A stretch of DNA of 64,000 nucleotides, taken from assembly GCA_021613335.1 (NCBI GenBank), contig JAJTWR010000032.1, forward strand, positions 1,191,001 to 1,255,000, written 5' to 3'. The stretch is from Whitmania pigra. Lineage: Eukaryota; Annelida; Clitellata; Hirudinida; Haemopidae. The translations under genes were made by a program, and so were the position numbers. A model generated the notes under the pieces. It saw nothing but the letters and a program-made list of their open reading frames with translations. It had not been told where the DNA came from and made no database searches. Below are positions 33,950 through 46,925 of this stretch, piece after piece. Position 1 is the stretch's first letter, and every line of letters begins with the position of its first letter.

Positions 33950-35075
33950 CAGCTGCGTTCTCTGCGAAACTCACATGTTTTGACATGTTTTGCTCTTTAT
34001 CTCCATCTGCTGTGACCCGCAATGTCATTGTTATCATAATTTCTTAAATTTTAAAACTATTGCTTTAAAAAGATAATGCATGTTTTCAAATTATTAATTT
34101 AATCAAAATTACCTGGGTTTTTTGCTGCTTAAATTTGAAACAATTTTTGGAAATATTGTTATCAACGTTTTTATAAACTTTTAGAAAATAGTTAGTTTTA
34201 CAAAGCGCTTTTGATCAATGCTGTTTGTGATTTTTGAAAGACACGTTAATAGAAAAGACTTTTATTGAGGCAGCATGAAAAGCATAAAATTTCAGAGATA
34301 AACTAAATTTTGTGCATCCAAAGAAATTTAAATTATAGGTTAAAATTACGATGGTCATGTTTGAGCTTGCGCTGATTAGCATTTCAGTTGTTTTAAACCA
34401 TCTAGTTCTTTTAGTTGTTTTATGTATTTTTCATTTGATGAGTATATTTGATTGAACATATCGAATATGTGCAGAGAAGATTTATCAAATCCATTCCAGT
34501 TCCAGACCACCACTATCTCATCCGTCTCAAACTTCTCGGACTTCCAACTCTTCAACGACGACACATTATTTTAGATTTATATTTCAAAATTTTGCACGGA
34601 TTTGCCAAAACCTTTTGAATTGCTTTAAATTTTCTTATTAACACATGACACGTGGTCATATCGTAAAACTACAATCAGACATGTGCAGAATCGACGCCAA
34701 ATTATTCTCATTTATTAGTCGTTTTAAAAAAATCTGGAACTCGCCTCTCGAAGAGAGGTCAGCTGGTACTTTTTCACGTTTTAAAACTTTAGTTTCGCGT
34801 GCTGACTTCAATCGATTTATAATTGTTGTGGACTGAGATTCGAGAAAATCGATGATTTGCTTTACTGTTATATTTCTTTTGTTTCATTTTCGCTCGTCGT
34901 TGCTTTCCCACGAATGTTTCCCTCTACTTTCGTAAATGCTTTCCAAATAAAACGAATCGATAATGTAAAAATAACGAATAACATAATTATAAAACTCCTA
35001 AGAAGTATTAAAAATAAGTTTAACATTGAACTGCTTCAACAATATTCCAGAATGTACTGGAGTGCAATGGTATGT
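33950..35075 (+). mobile_element. LINE 3' region, copy X2 (with empty site)
   Basis: This is the most complete of the four related copies: E-H-I-E-Y-V-Q-R-R-F-I-K-S-I, then L-K-L-L-G-L-P-T-L-Q-R-R-H-I, then L-D-L-Y-F-K-I-L-H-G-F-A-K. The uninterrupted ATAG at 34188-34191 is the pre-insertion state of the LTR element at 15427. Confidence 0.78.
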
Positions 35076-35080
35076 AAGAT

Positions 35081-35322
<242 letters not shown>

Positions 35323-36019
35323 AACTTCAATTAGTAGTATATTTATGTAGCACCATCGGTAATATGGCGGCAACTTTTAGTTGTTCGCAGGAATCCAAAA
35401 TTCTAAAGTTTAGACTTTAAACCTTATTTATTATGTTTATTCAGGAAAAAACATTCAATGTTCAAAAAAAAGCTCAATGTTCGAATGTCTTTCAACAAAG
35501 CCACATTAAATATATTGAGAAATATACGATGCAAAATAAGTGGCGTGAAAAAGTGTCGTTTGTGATGGTGTTTAAATAAGAAATCAATGATTCAGACAAT
35601 ATGATACTGTAAACAATGAAAGTAAATATATTTTCTTAAAACTCGAAAGCAGATGAGTTTCTAATTGGATTTAATAGTAAATGCCTGTTTTCAACAAAAC
35701 ATAACCAGAAATTATGATTTTATGGACCACTGAACAAAGCATATCGTCTGCATTAATTTTATCCAAGCAGTAAACAAAATCATTATCAAACAAACTTTAT
35801 ACAAGTTAACTCATAGTTGAAATAAGTTTAATTCATAAACCAAGTATAAAACTTATTGATTATTATTATTATTATTAATTTTGTCATGAGCGCAGCAGAT
35901 TTAAACTTATTGGCTCGATTACAGTCATTACAGAAATCTGCTTCAAAAACAAAGATTCAACAACAATTGCTAAACTAATAAATAGATAGTTTTATTCCAT
36001 TCGAATTAAGTTAAAATTC

Positions 36020-37271
36020 TCAAATCAAGTCCAATTCGCAGAGGGCGCAACCCAATCGAGAGCAATAATCATCATCTAATCCGATGTTGTACACGAAATC
36101 CATACAATAAATTTTGCCATCTTCAGGAAAACTTGGTTCTCCATAACTCCAAGGAGTTGTTGATTCCAATTGTTGCGTGACACCTGGAAAAGGATTCCAT
36201 AGGAATGTCCGCTTCCCGTTAATGTAGGAATTGATTCCGGATGACCAAAATACGTCCCATCCTAGATTTATTGGATTCGTGCAATATGGTAGAACTGCCA
36301 AAATATTTTTGCGACTTATTTTTAGCTTGTTTGATTATCTATTGTAAAAGATTCATGTGTTTGTTTAAAATGCTTATTTATGAATTGAAACATGAAAAAG
36401 TAAAAAAATACAAATTATAATGCTTTACTCTCTGCTTGAATGTAAAGAGAAAACAGTTGTTCATCATTCTTGAGATTCAAAATAACAGGATGACAGCTAG
36501 GATTCAGTGCATTGCATGCTGTTCTGGCCATGGACCAATTCCAATTTCCAATAAGTGTTTTGACACACTTGTTGCCTTCAACTAAATATGTAAATCCTTT
36601 TGGACAATCTGTTGATAAATCAGCCAAAATTAATATTAATCATTTTATTTAACTAACTCAAGGTACCCTGTGTCAATTAATTTTCTTTTATTTTGATTCT
36701 GATCTTATTTATTTCACTAAAAATACCTTGTCATGCCTAAGGGCTTAATGTGAAGTTGTGTCTAAAAACCAAAACGATTGGAGATATTTATCTTTTTTAT
36801 CTCAAACTTTGCAATAAATAATTAAATACATCTCGTAAATTGAGGCTTTTAAGTAATGTTGGAATAAACAGAACTCATGCTAACATGATGTAATGAACAT
36901 GAACAACTACATACAATTGAGACATTTTTGAAATCAATTAAGATTTAAAACTAACCCGTTATTGATTGGTAACCTATGCATTCTTTACTGGGGAAGCTAA
37001 TGTAATCATACCGAATGACATCTTGATAAACAGAACATTTTCTCTCCGCCAAGAGATACTTGAAACTCCTGCACTTGTCCCTAAGCATAATTTGACAGAA
37101 TGAGAAGCATTCGATGATAGATCTAGTCGAAGTTTCATAAACTGGAGTGCTGCTTTTACACAACTGAGTTTTTGAATATGTTCCCTTTTGAATTTGAAAG
37201 TACGTTTCGTATGATGATTGATATATCACTGATACAATTAGCATCATTCTTATAACGCTTATCAACCTCAT
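36020..37271 (-). CDS. Secreted PAN-like + C-type lectin protein
   Basis: The exons, in transcript order, are 36956-37271, 36429-36608 and 36020-36294. Phases agree and give 256 residues. The start M-R-L-I-S-V-I-R-M-M-L-I-V-S gives a signal peptide. The PAN-like module has L-C-K-S-S-T-P, I-I-E-C-F-S-F-C, K-C-R-S-F-K-Y and R-K-C-S-V-Y. The lectin domain runs from C-P-K-G-F-T-Y-L-V-E-G-N-K-C to P-W-S-Y-G-E-P-S and A-L-C-E-L-D-L-I. E-P-S replaces the sugar-binding E-P-N that is still present in the broken copy at 19492, so specificity may have changed. Both introns have GT donors (GTTAGT, GTAAAG) and AG acceptors. An upstream in-frame Met at 37349 is possible but would put a non-signal stretch first. 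Confidence 0.82.
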
Positions 37272-37959
37272 TATGTATTTTTTAACAAATTGAACTTTGG
37301 TGTTTACTGAATGAAGCAGGAGAATAATTTTAAAGTATTTGTACTTCAACTCAACACTGTTAAAATACCATTACTGGAATGATTGGCTGAAATAAATAAA
37401 AATCAATTGCGCGAATATGCAAGCTACGTACCACTCGCGGCACTTTTCTTTTAAAGGATGACTACTACATACAGCGTGCGCTATACCAAACTATCAATAA
37501 CAAACTAAATAAGAAATTTCTTACAAATATCCTATTTATGTAATATGTAATATTTACCACAAAACCCTACTTTGAAATTCATGGAATGTCCGACTGATCA
37601 AAAGAATCGATTTACTAATTAAAATAGTCAAAGTCATTATATAATATTCTACAGAGTAACCACAAAAAATGAATAGAATGAAAATACATATTTTATAATA
37701 TCACTAAATAACTAAAAAATTACACTGTAGTTGCCAAATAAAATTTCCATGCAAGGCAATTGAGATATTTGAATTTTATAATTTTATGGCTTGTTGGAAT
37801 GTGCCATTGAATGATGATTTGAGTTACACAATAGGTTTTGTTAGTTGTTTCTTGTTTAGATTTTAAACAACGGAGGTTTGTTTTATTTCGACAACTAATT
37901 GAAATACGTAGCGTCGACTCATCAAAACTTTTCAATGGCACTAGGCTTTGTATAAAAAG

Positions 37960-39030
37960 TTATAATACGCTCTAGTATTTTTTGAAATGAAGAGTGGGGA
38001 AAGTATCGAGAAAAGATGACTTGTTGGGCAGTGAGCGAATAAGCTTAAGAACCTCTTCCGAAAACGCAGGTTATTGGACTGAGATTGGGTTGCCTGAGAA
38101 TTGCATGGCTGGAAAAGATGAGATTTTGATGAGGCGAGGGTGTTGGCGATTGATTCGTGGATTTTGGTAATTTTCGAGATGAAAAAAGTTAAAAGAATTG
38201 ACCAAGTTTGAGCAATCAAATCGGTCTAATATTGAAGAGGTTAGGAAGCAGCTTGTAAAGAGAGCGCCATCAGATTTAAGTTTTTCCTTGATGGAGGAGG
38301 ACCTAGAGTTTAGGATGGCAATCTGGCTGTTTCTATGGCAGACTTGTAGAGATGCTTGGCGACGTCATTGCGTTGACGAAGATAGCGACGTTCCAATCGC
38401 CGACAGGCTCCATTTGCCGCGATTGCTTCATGAGAGAGCTGGTAGTTAGGCTGGTGACTCAAATGAAAAACTGATTGGGGCGTGTCTGTTAAGGAGCTCC
38501 TCTAGCGATTTACGGACTTCTGCAGCGAAGCCGGCAGTGTCGAAATTGCTGATTAGGAGTTCTTCAGAGAAGCAAAGAAGGTCTTCCTCAAAAATGCCCC
38601 AGTTGATCCTTCTGAGGCTGCGGCGATGAATGATACGGGTGAGGTTTGTCAAAGGAGATATTGCAGGAGATGAGGTGATGATCAGAGTAAGTGACTTCAT
38701 TTATTTCTATGCTTGAGATGAGGCTATCGTGTGATGGTGGGGTGATGAGCAGGTCTAGCGTGTGGCCTTGGGAATGAGTTGGAGAAGTTACATGGAGGAG
38801 TCCATGGGAGTCGATCAATTTTTCTAGGTGTTGTTGGACTTCAATTCGTGACGGTGAATGACAGCGAGGCTGTGTATGATGCATCCAGGGACGCCGGACG
38901 GATATATCCAAGTTTCAGCCAAAATAAACATGTCATCGAGAAGACGTCCCATCGCGCATGCTATTTTTTATTAGGTCGGCCTTTTTAGCAGACGACCTTA
39001 AATTAAGTAGGCCAAGTTTCAAATAGGTCT
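37960..39030 (-). mobile_element. L2-like LINE, degenerate copy 2
   Basis: The minus strand shows the endonuclease end (T-L-D-L-L-I-T, S-D-H-H-L-I-S-C-N-I) at 38588-38911. Downstream there is linker sequence (R-R-L-E-R-R-Y-L-R-Q-R-N-D) that copy 1 lacks. The reverse-transcriptase core is deleted. Together the two copies show that different internal deletions occurred after the segmental duplication. Confidence 0.75.
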
Positions 39031-40089
39031 GGCATCTACAGGCTTAGAAGTTGCAACTTGAAGTGAGTTTTAAAGCGAACTCGTCGAGAGCTCCATACTT
39101 TATGAAAAATTAATTTTCTCACCGCTCTGATGACTTTCAAACATTCTATTGAAAAGTTGTTCTCGAGTATATGAAGCAAGAGCCATGTAGAAACCAGGTC
39201 TTCGCTGTGTTTGACTATAATCAAATAAACAAACAAACAAAACAAAAAAACACGTGGTGCGTTTTCACCAACGAGCGATAATAACGACACTAACGCCGAG
39301 CGAAATGTATGGTCAAAATATGCCCAGTAAGAGCAAATAAGTGTTCACAAGGCACATGGTTGTTTGTGATCACTTACAACGTGTAGAAAAAGTGGAGCTA
39401 TCTTGTATCATAGACTCAGATTCCTAGTTGAGTTTGCTTTGTTCAGTTGCCTGAAATGACCAACAATTATTCAATATAGTAACAAAAATCATATTCGAAA
39501 AATGTTATATTGGCGAAACTTCTATCAGAATACAACAAAGAAAAGTACTTTATAAAAATATTACTTTTTATGGAAATTATTTAAAAAAAATTATTTCCAT
39601 GCAATGCAACCTCATCCACATTACTTTTATTCAAAATTTACAATTTAAACAATAAAACAATAATTTAATTTGCGTTATCGTGCATCGCATCTAACCTAGC
39701 GTGCAAAGGACGATTTCCTGAAGTCTATTGAGTAAGCAAGACAAAAAACCAAGAAATCGTTAAAGAGGTCGGGGATTTGTTTTGGAATGTTCTGCTGCAG
39801 AACAATAAAGCAGGATAATAGATCGGTGAACTGACTTCCACAAAGGTGCTATTGTATGAAGTTATCATCGCTTATAATGCTAATCACCTTATAATTTTTC
39901 ACTGATTATTAGAATTTCCATTTCAAATCTAATTGGAAAAGACCCTGACGATTTGAGAATTCATTGTAAAAAAAAATAAAATTGGTATTACACAATTGCG
40001 TTTTTAAATTTAGTAATTATTTTATCAGCTTCATTTTATCAACCGTCAGGAGAAATATCCTTCTTTCTCCAAAAAGCAACATATTCAGG

Positions 40090-40300
40090 TAATCCTTTAA
40101 TCGAAACCAGCACACCAAATTTATGAATATCATACAGATCCCCAATTGAATGCTTCAAATTCTGCTCCAAAGTGATCGCAAGAGTTTTAAGTATGATAAG
40201 CAAAGAAAATTCTGTTCACTTCACAAGAATGTTATTCGTTATGATTCCAATGAATATGTCAGTGGAATTGCCAGGTTAGGAAATAATGCAGATATTAAAA
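40090..40300 (+). pseudogene. PAN-type exon, uninterrupted copy
   Basis: The plus strand reads P-I-E-C-F-K-F-C-like codons in a shifted frame, then K-F-C-S-L-H-K-N-V-I-R-Y-D-S-N-E-Y-V-S-G-I. This is the paralogue of the exon split at 24843 and is the empty site for that hAT insertion. A one-base shift upstream breaks the frame. Confidence 0.65.
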
Positions 40301-40710
40301 ATTAAAAAAAAAATGTATTACTATTTGTTGCCATTGATAAATTTAATAAAATACTTCCATTCGTTCCTTTTCAATATCAAAAGTCATCTTCCCAAATTCC
40401 AACTATAATAAAATCAATTGACGGCGCTTTCACCACCTAAAAAATTTATGGACATTTTATGGAGTTTTATTGTGACAACCAACTTTTGTGTTCCCTGTTC
40501 TTAAAGATACCCAAATATGTTGACTTATGACCTATTTTTAAAATCATTCAACATCTCAAATTCCAACCGAAGTATCTTGTTTGTCAATTTTATTTTTATC
40601 TATATGCTTCCTTTTTAATAGTTATGTCCCTATAATGAATAATTGTCAATAACAATTCCATCCATAATTTTTGTCGCCAAGTCGTACATTAAGTTTGCTT
40701 TCATTTCAGG

Positions 40711-41060
40711 TATAAAAGGACGAAGCTTCAAAAATTGTGAAGCCGTTTAATGAAAATTAGCATTAAATATAAATTTTAAAATAATTTCATACTCACAAGT
40801 AACTCTAATGCAATGAGATGTTTGTGTGCGTGTTGTACAGTGTTTTACTTTTGTGTATTAGGACACTATTGTGCAAGTCATCAAAAGAAATAATCTTTCG
40901 CGTTCAAAAGGAAACTTATTCCAACTTTATGAAAACATTGTATGCCAATTTTTGAAATATCAGCCAGATACTCAATTGAGTGTTTCAAATTCTGTCAAAT
41001 TATGCTTGAAATCAGTAATTGATTTTTTACGAGTATTGTTGACGACATTATTGAGTCTTA
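40711..41060 (+). pseudogene. Degenerate PAN exon with TATA box
   Basis: TATAAAAG at 40711 is followed by ATG at 40813 and a Cys-rich hydrophobic stretch (M-R-C-L-C-A-C-C-T-V-F-Y-F-C-V-L). After frame changes, Y-S-I-E-C-F-K-F-C-Q-I-M-L appears, the PAN-module signature of the neighbouring lectin genes. No lectin exons follow, so it is a relic or a very short secreted product. Confidence 0.55.
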
Positions 41061-41099
41061 TGCTCATTTGAGTGTTACCTAGCATGCAAGCATAACTCG

Positions 41100-42190
41100 C
41101 ACAATGTTTATTGATTTCGATATCTTTGGACGGTTTCCAGAAGTCTAATGAACAAGCGAGATAAAAACGTTTAGGAAAAGTTGATAAGTTGGGTTGAAAT
41201 TTGAAAAATGGTCTGAATGCTTTTAAATACTATGCTTAATGGCAATGATACTAACAGACAATGTTGAGAGCAAAATACATCAAATGAATATTAGAAAACT
41301 GAACGTATGGAAAGAGCTTCATCACCATGGTTACAACCTAAGAAATTACTTAGATTTCACTCGATTTCGCAAATTTATTTTAATTGAAATTAAAGAAACA
41401 TGCAGAAACTGATGAAATGCAAAAATGCACAATTTTTTATATTGTATATATTGCATATTGTTTATTTTTGTTTGGTTTTCTATACATTTTATTAATTCTT
41501 TAATCCTACTGTTAATTTGTGGATCATACTTGAGAGCGGAAGCATTTCGTATCGTTAAGACTGACCCTTGAGTTATATCATTCTGGTTCCTTTTGTGGCT
41601 TATATGTTTGTGTTTAATGTTTTTTGTTGAATACAATTTACCCAAATTAATAAATAAAAAAGTATATAGTGATTTATTTCACTTATAAATAATTGTGCAT
41701 TATTATTTACAAGTTATTTGAATAATTTAGTAAAATTTAATTTAATTACGACAGAACATGACTTATCATGTTTATCACGAAGTTTAAGAATCTGACAGAT
41801 AAATAATGAAAACTGTTCTTTTAATTCAAGCATTCTGTCCTAAATAATTTCATAAATATCACAAGTAGCACTCAATAATCTATGACTATCGAATGTTTAT
41901 TTTTATTTTTAATCTTTAAAAGTTTTTCAATTCTTTTAACATACAAAAATTAAACATATTAATGCCAAAATTTTGTAACATTATTCTTAGTTCCTTTAAA
42001 TTTTTGTTTTTTTTTTGTAAAATACGTTTACCACTGATTGCGATTTGCAGGATATAATGCCATTAAAAGAGTCCTTTCACCATTTTAAAAATCAAAATCA
42101 AGTTATTTTCAGAAATCTCCCTTTTCATGCGTTTTTTTATTATTTTGCTAAAATTAATTTGCAGCAAATCATTTATTAACTCGTTGACGA
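41100..42190. other. Intergenic, no gene seen
   Basis: This is AT-rich non-coding DNA. The first 100 bp resemble part of the block near 24300 and 39690. Confidence 0.5.
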
Positions 42191-42247
42191 TAAGATAATA
42201 ATTAATCTATTTTATCGGCTTATCATTTGTTAATCTTTTAAATTTAC

Positions 42248-43616
42248 CAGTGTTGTAAAAATTACCTCATTTCGGTAACTAGTTACAAGTAAAAGTAATA
42301 CCTCAAAAACTACTTAAGTATAAGTAAGAGTATTGTCTCAAAAATTTACTCAAGTAAAAGTTAAAAGTTACAGGGTCTAAAAGTTACTTTTAAGTAAAAA
42401 TTACAAATAACTTTGATGCCGCCATTATTGTGATCATACATCATTCCGTATTATTTAAAAGGAATTGTTTCTCTTATCGTTAAAACAATTACTGGTATTA
42501 ACTGCTAGTACTAAAAGTCATTAAGTAATAACATTTGAACTAATGCATTCTTTTGGTGTTTTTATTATTTATTACATTACAATCACAATCACAAATTTTT
42601 TTTTAATTTTTAACATAACTAAGTCCTCGAATAGTTTGTCACTCATTATGGTCCTTCAGCTGTTCTTTGTCATACCAGCAGAGCTGAATAAACGTTCAAC
42701 AGCTGCACTAGCTGGCAGAGGAGTGTTCAACTGGATAAATAAATTCTTCAGGGTATCGCTTCCAGTAATAATGTTCATGTCATCTGATCGGTCTCGAAGA
42801 TACTGCATCAGAATATCAGTTGACCTTGTGCAATTGAAGAAACTGTCTTCAATACTGTCAGCATCAGATGAACGAGAGCTCAAAGCTCGTCCATCTTTAC
42901 TGCATTAGAAGATGCTATTTTGGCTACCAGTTTCTCATCAAGCTTGACAATCGTTGGCAACAGATATCCCATATTCCTTAACTTCTGTTGGATGCATGCG
43001 TTCCACGTGCTTCTTCAAGTTAGATGAAGAACCTTCATATGCTGAACATGTAGTTTTTGTTTCTGTTGGCAGAGTAGGCATGCATACTTCTATGAATTTC
43101 CTTTGATTGAAATCTGAACATTTTGTTCAAATACGGCCACGGACTATCTTCACCCTTGTTCCCCTTATCTTCGCTAACGACACTAAAAATGGCTTCAAAT
43201 GAATCCATACTACGATATATTAAATCTTATATTATTATATGTATATAATATTATATATTAAAAAAGCTTCGGTATGACTAATCAACAATTTCCGATTTAA
43301 AACAAAAACGACCGGCGATAACCACAATAACAAAAGAACGATGATCGGAAAGAGGAAGGTTCTCGAACGAACCAAAGAATAACAATCTAGAATTTAAATT
43401 TTTTTTAAATAAATTAAACTAATTTAAAATGTTATTTATGTTACTTTGTAACGTCTTGCGCCAAAAAGGTAACGAATTAAAAGTATGACCAAAAATAGTA
43501 ATTTGTTACAAGTAAGAGTACAAAATTTTTTTTGTAACTGTTACAAGTAAAAATTACCAAAAAATGTAATTAATTACAGTAACGAATTACATGTAATTCG
43601 ATACTGCACAACACTT
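42248..43616 (-). mobile_element. hAT transposon, internally deleted copy 2
   Basis: The 1369-bp element belongs to the same family as 24843-26208 and is nearly identical to it. It starts CAGTGTTGT and ends ACAACACTT (last base changed). It is flanked by the 8-bp duplication AAATTTAC (42240-42247 and 43617-43624). The minus strand again carries the transposase start (43208), a BED-finger remnant and the dimerisation domain (42656-42883). The paralogous DNA near 28515 is uninserted. Confidence 0.95.
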
Positions 43617-43624
43617 AAATTTAC

Positions 43625-44225
43625 CTCTTAAAAATGTTTTATTTTGTTAAAAATTGCGATGGTCATGTTTGAGTTTTGCGCTGATCAGCATTTCAGTTGT
43701 TTCAAACCATCTAGTTCTATTGTTTTATTTATTTTTCATTTGTTGGGTATATTTGATTGAACATATCGAATATGTGCGGAGAAGATTTACCAAATCCATT
43801 GCAGCAGTTCGAAACCACCACTATCTCATCCGTCTCAAACTTCTCGGACTCTTCAACAACGACGCATTATTTTAGATTAATGTTTCAAAATATTGCACTG
43901 ACTTGCCAAAATCTTTTGAAATGCATTAAATGTTTTTATTAACGCATGACACGTGGTCATATCTTAAAACTACGAGCAGACATATGCAAAATAGACGCCA
44001 CAAAATTCTCATTTATTAATCGTTTTATAAAAATCTGGAACTCGATCCCCAAAGAGATAATGTCAGCAGGTATGTTTTCACGTTTTAAAAGTTTTGTTTC
44101 GCATGCTGACTTCAATCGCTTGTTAATTGTTGTTCACTGAAATTCGAGAAAATCGATGATTTGCTCGACTGCTATATTTCTTTTGTTTCATTTTCGATCG
44201 TCGTTGATTTCCCATGAATGTTTTC
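43625..44225 (+). mobile_element. LINE 3' region, copy X4
   Basis: E-H-I-E-Y-V-R-R-R-F-T-K-S-I, L-I-R-L-K-L-L-G-L-F and F-I-N-R-F-I-K-I-W-N-S-I-P-K-E are seen in broken frames. It is closest to the copy at 28440. Confidence 0.75.
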
Positions 44226-44324
44226 CTCTAATTTCGTAAAATACAAGCCGCCAGTAACTTAACGATAACCAACATAACAACAACTAAAAGTGAACGCTCG
44301 TTCAAATACGGCATCATAACACAA

Positions 44325-45255
44325 AATGCATCTTTGCAGGAATTACCGAAAACAATGAACTTGAAGAGTCAAAGAACCAGGTCAACGATCGAATGTTTCA
44401 GATTTTGTCAAATTCTACTTGGAAACAATTGCAAGAGCTTCAGATATATACGAAGAGAATCAAGATGTCACTCGTTATGACTACAACGAAAATATTAATG
44501 GAACATGCAAAGGCTACCAGTTTATGCCCGGCAAGATCTTATAATTTTTTTATTAAACCGAATATAGATATAGATTAGACTATGTTTATTTAGATGTATA
44601 TACAGGAATTTAGTTTAACAAATTGTTGAAATCAGAAAAATTATCTCAAGATTTAGTTCGAAGGGATTGATAGGCTGCTGTTTAGACAATCTATTTTACA
44701 GTTTACATTAAGTTTATGTGATTTCGGTCATCTAAATGGAAGTTTCATTATTATTAATTAGAATATTTTACCTTTGGTAATTTATAAGGTTGAAAATGTA
44801 AATCAATATGTAATGTTAAAAAGTTATAAACATTTCCTGAATTACCAACTGAATTACGAATTGTTTCTAGAGCATACACAGGGTTGCGAACAAAACAGAT
44901 TTAGGCCGATTCACTGCATCAGTGCATCTCATTCTGAGCCACTCGAGATAAAATTTAATAAACATTTAAAATAAAATTTAAAAAATAAAACACCTGCAAA
45001 GTATGATGGATTCCTCTGATGATTTATTTTTACATAACTCGTATTAACAAGCCGGTTAATTAATTTCCAGTTTGTTTCACTTCCAAGTAAACAAATATAT
45101 GTAAATTATTTATGCTATAAAAGAAAAATCTTTTATTTTTACATTATTGTAATTAAATTATTGGCTAGTTGTTTCATTTCTTTAAAAACCAGATTGTCTT
45201 AGTGGATTTAAATATTTACTAGAAGGAAACAAATGCGTCAAATTGATTGTTTATT
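44325..45255 (+). pseudogene. PAN + C-type lectin gene, truncated copy
   Basis: Remains of exon 1 (T-I-E-C-F-R-F-C-Q-I-L-L-G-N-N-C-K-S-F-R-Y) lack the signal peptide and are frameshifted near the end. The GC-type donor context (CCCGGCAAG) is retained. Exon 2 starts at 45193 (C-L-S-G-F-K-Y-L-L-E-G-N-K-C) but after about 60 nt is replaced by Helitron sequence. It is a dead copy of the gene at 29403. Confidence 0.8.
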
Positions 45256-45453
45256 TCACTAAAGATTACTTTAAAGCAAAACATGAGAGTACATCTTGGA
45301 AATGATGGTGCTCAACATTTTTCAGACTACTGGATATTGGAGTAGAGAAATTAAATGTCAATATTCAACTCTCACCAAATTTTTAGAAACCTGGTTTCTA
45401 CATTAGCAGAATTAATTGATGCCATTTATCCAACGGTTTCCACAAACTATAAA
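45256..45453 (+). mobile_element. Helitron helicase, central fragment (copy 2)
   Basis: The sequence AAGATTACTTTAAAGCAAAA and what follows matches 31550-31760 of the other Helitron fragment, with several frame breaks. It is cut by the hAT element that begins near 45454. Confidence 0.75.
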
Positions 45454-46600
45454 CATGGTTCGTACAGGTCCTAAAATGTCCTAAATTTCCGAAATTCGCT
45501 TTTTTAGTACTAAAAAGTCCTAAAAAAGGGAAGGAGGCCCTAAAAAATAAAAAAAAAGTCCTAAAAAATGATAAAGGTTAAAAAAATAATAATAATGTTC
45601 AATAAGTTTTATTGAAATAACAATTAGCGTGAAATCGGTCCCTTTGTTCTTGCGGTCTAATTGTTCTAGCCTCACCCAATTAAGTTTCCTGTTACGTTCG
45701 TTCGCTTGTCTGTTTGATTCTTTAAGTTTTGATAGCACTATCAATCATGCCTGGATAGTGTTTTCAATAGCAAATGGATAGACAATGAAGAATGGAGTTG
45801 GTTGAGAACAGTGATGGGCAAATCAAATCGCGATTTCGGCAAGGTTACGATTCGATTTGAACATTATGGTATTCAATTTTGGTCTCCGAGATTTTGATTT
45901 TATTCTATTTGCATTTTTGTTCGATTCGATTTGAAAAGTAAATCGAATCTCCAGATTTGAGGAGCAGCCGTTCATTTGAACCAATTATAGGAGTAAAATT
46001 CCACTACTTTGATGAAGGCTTTCAGCTGAAAACAAAGACGGCTGTATACAGACATACATTTTGGGTCAAAACACACAGGAAAAAATATTTGTGCAGCTTT
46101 TGAAGAGTCAGAGTATGGAATGCAGAGCATTGACATTGGATATGTTGTTACTGAAAATGCCAGAAACCTGCTTAAAGACTTCACAACATTTTCAGAGGAA
46201 GCTGCCAGGTTTGCGTTTGAGTGTACGGAAGATAAAAGTGAAATGAGAGAACGTGATGAGGCTTCAGAGCTATTGAATGACATTGATGAAATTTTGGGCA
46301 GCTAAGGGTCACCGCTTTCCGAAACTACAACGACTTGCTCGTAGACTTCTAAGCGTCCTGGCATCACCTGGAAGTGTGGAGAGACTGTTTTCAATTTCAG
46401 GTGCTTTTGTCTATGCGAGAAGAAATCGATTGTCAGCGTCAACTGCGGAATCACTGTTGCTGTTGAGAGAACATAGAACTGACTTAAACTGGGTTTAATG
46501 ATTTTTTTAAAACGGTAATAAAACTGTCATAAATGAATGTTGGCTGTTGATTTCATTGTGTTGTTTTTCTCAAAAAAAATTTGCAGTAGGCTTTTTGTTA
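45454..46600 (+). mobile_element. hAT transposon remnant
   Basis: The left end carries GGTTCGTACAGGTCCTAAAA and repeated TCCTAAAAA motifs, typical of a widespread hAT group. The plus strand at 46277-46498 encodes a dimerisation domain (R-F-P-K-L-Q-R-L-A-R, then G-S-V-E-R-L-F-S-I-S-G-A, then R-R-N-R-L-S). Upstream frames near 46060-46300 add fragments of the same protein. It sits between two pieces of Helitron, so it probably inserted into that element. The right end is not precisely defined. Confidence 0.75.
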
Positions 46601-46605
46601 AAAAA

Positions 46606-46925
46606 ATTGTTGGGCAATGTAATTGAAGCAATTATCTTAATGGGAAAAGGAGAAGGATTAACAGTTTTTATTCCACGGATATTCCTTTTAACTTCAAAAG
46701 ATTGCAATTTCCAGTGAGACATGCATTCTCGATAACAATAAACTTTGTCACAGGGGCAATCTATTAAATACTGTGGAGTGGACTTGAGATCTCCGTGTTT
46801 TTCCCACGGACAACTTTATGTTGCATGCTCAAGGTTAGGTTCACCCAACTATTTATTTATTCTTGCTCCAGGAGGTCAAACTAAAAATGTTTATGACCAA
46901 GTATTGTAATAATTCATATTAATAA
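46606..46925 (+). mobile_element. Helitron helicase C-terminal fragment (copy 2)
   Basis: L-L-G-N-V-I-E-A-I-I-L-M-G-K-G-E-G is followed, after frameshifts, by S-Q-G-Q-S-I-K-Y-C-G-V-D-L, F-S-H-G-Q-L-Y-V-A-C-S-R and L-A-P-G-G-Q-T-K-N-V. It retains the S-H-G-Q-L-Y-V-A-C-S-R motif lost from the copy at 21340. Confidence 0.85.

Larger units (their letters stand above)
35335..40260. repeat. Segmental duplication, copy 2
   Basis: It is colinear with about 18831-24842. It retains the intact lectin gene and the PAN exon without the hAT insertion, but has lost much of the LINE that copy 1 keeps. Confidence 0.85.
42191..45255. repeat. Segmental duplication of 28440-30500
   Basis: The LINE 3' region and the lectin gene of 28440-30500 recur here in the same order and orientation, expanded by the hAT insertion at 42248. 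Confidence 0.8.

Noticed and set aside
36956..37349. Upstream Met at 37349 as the start of the minus-strand lectin gene
   Set aside because: Starting at 37271 places a good signal peptide at the N-terminus; the longer form would bury it behind a basic stretch.
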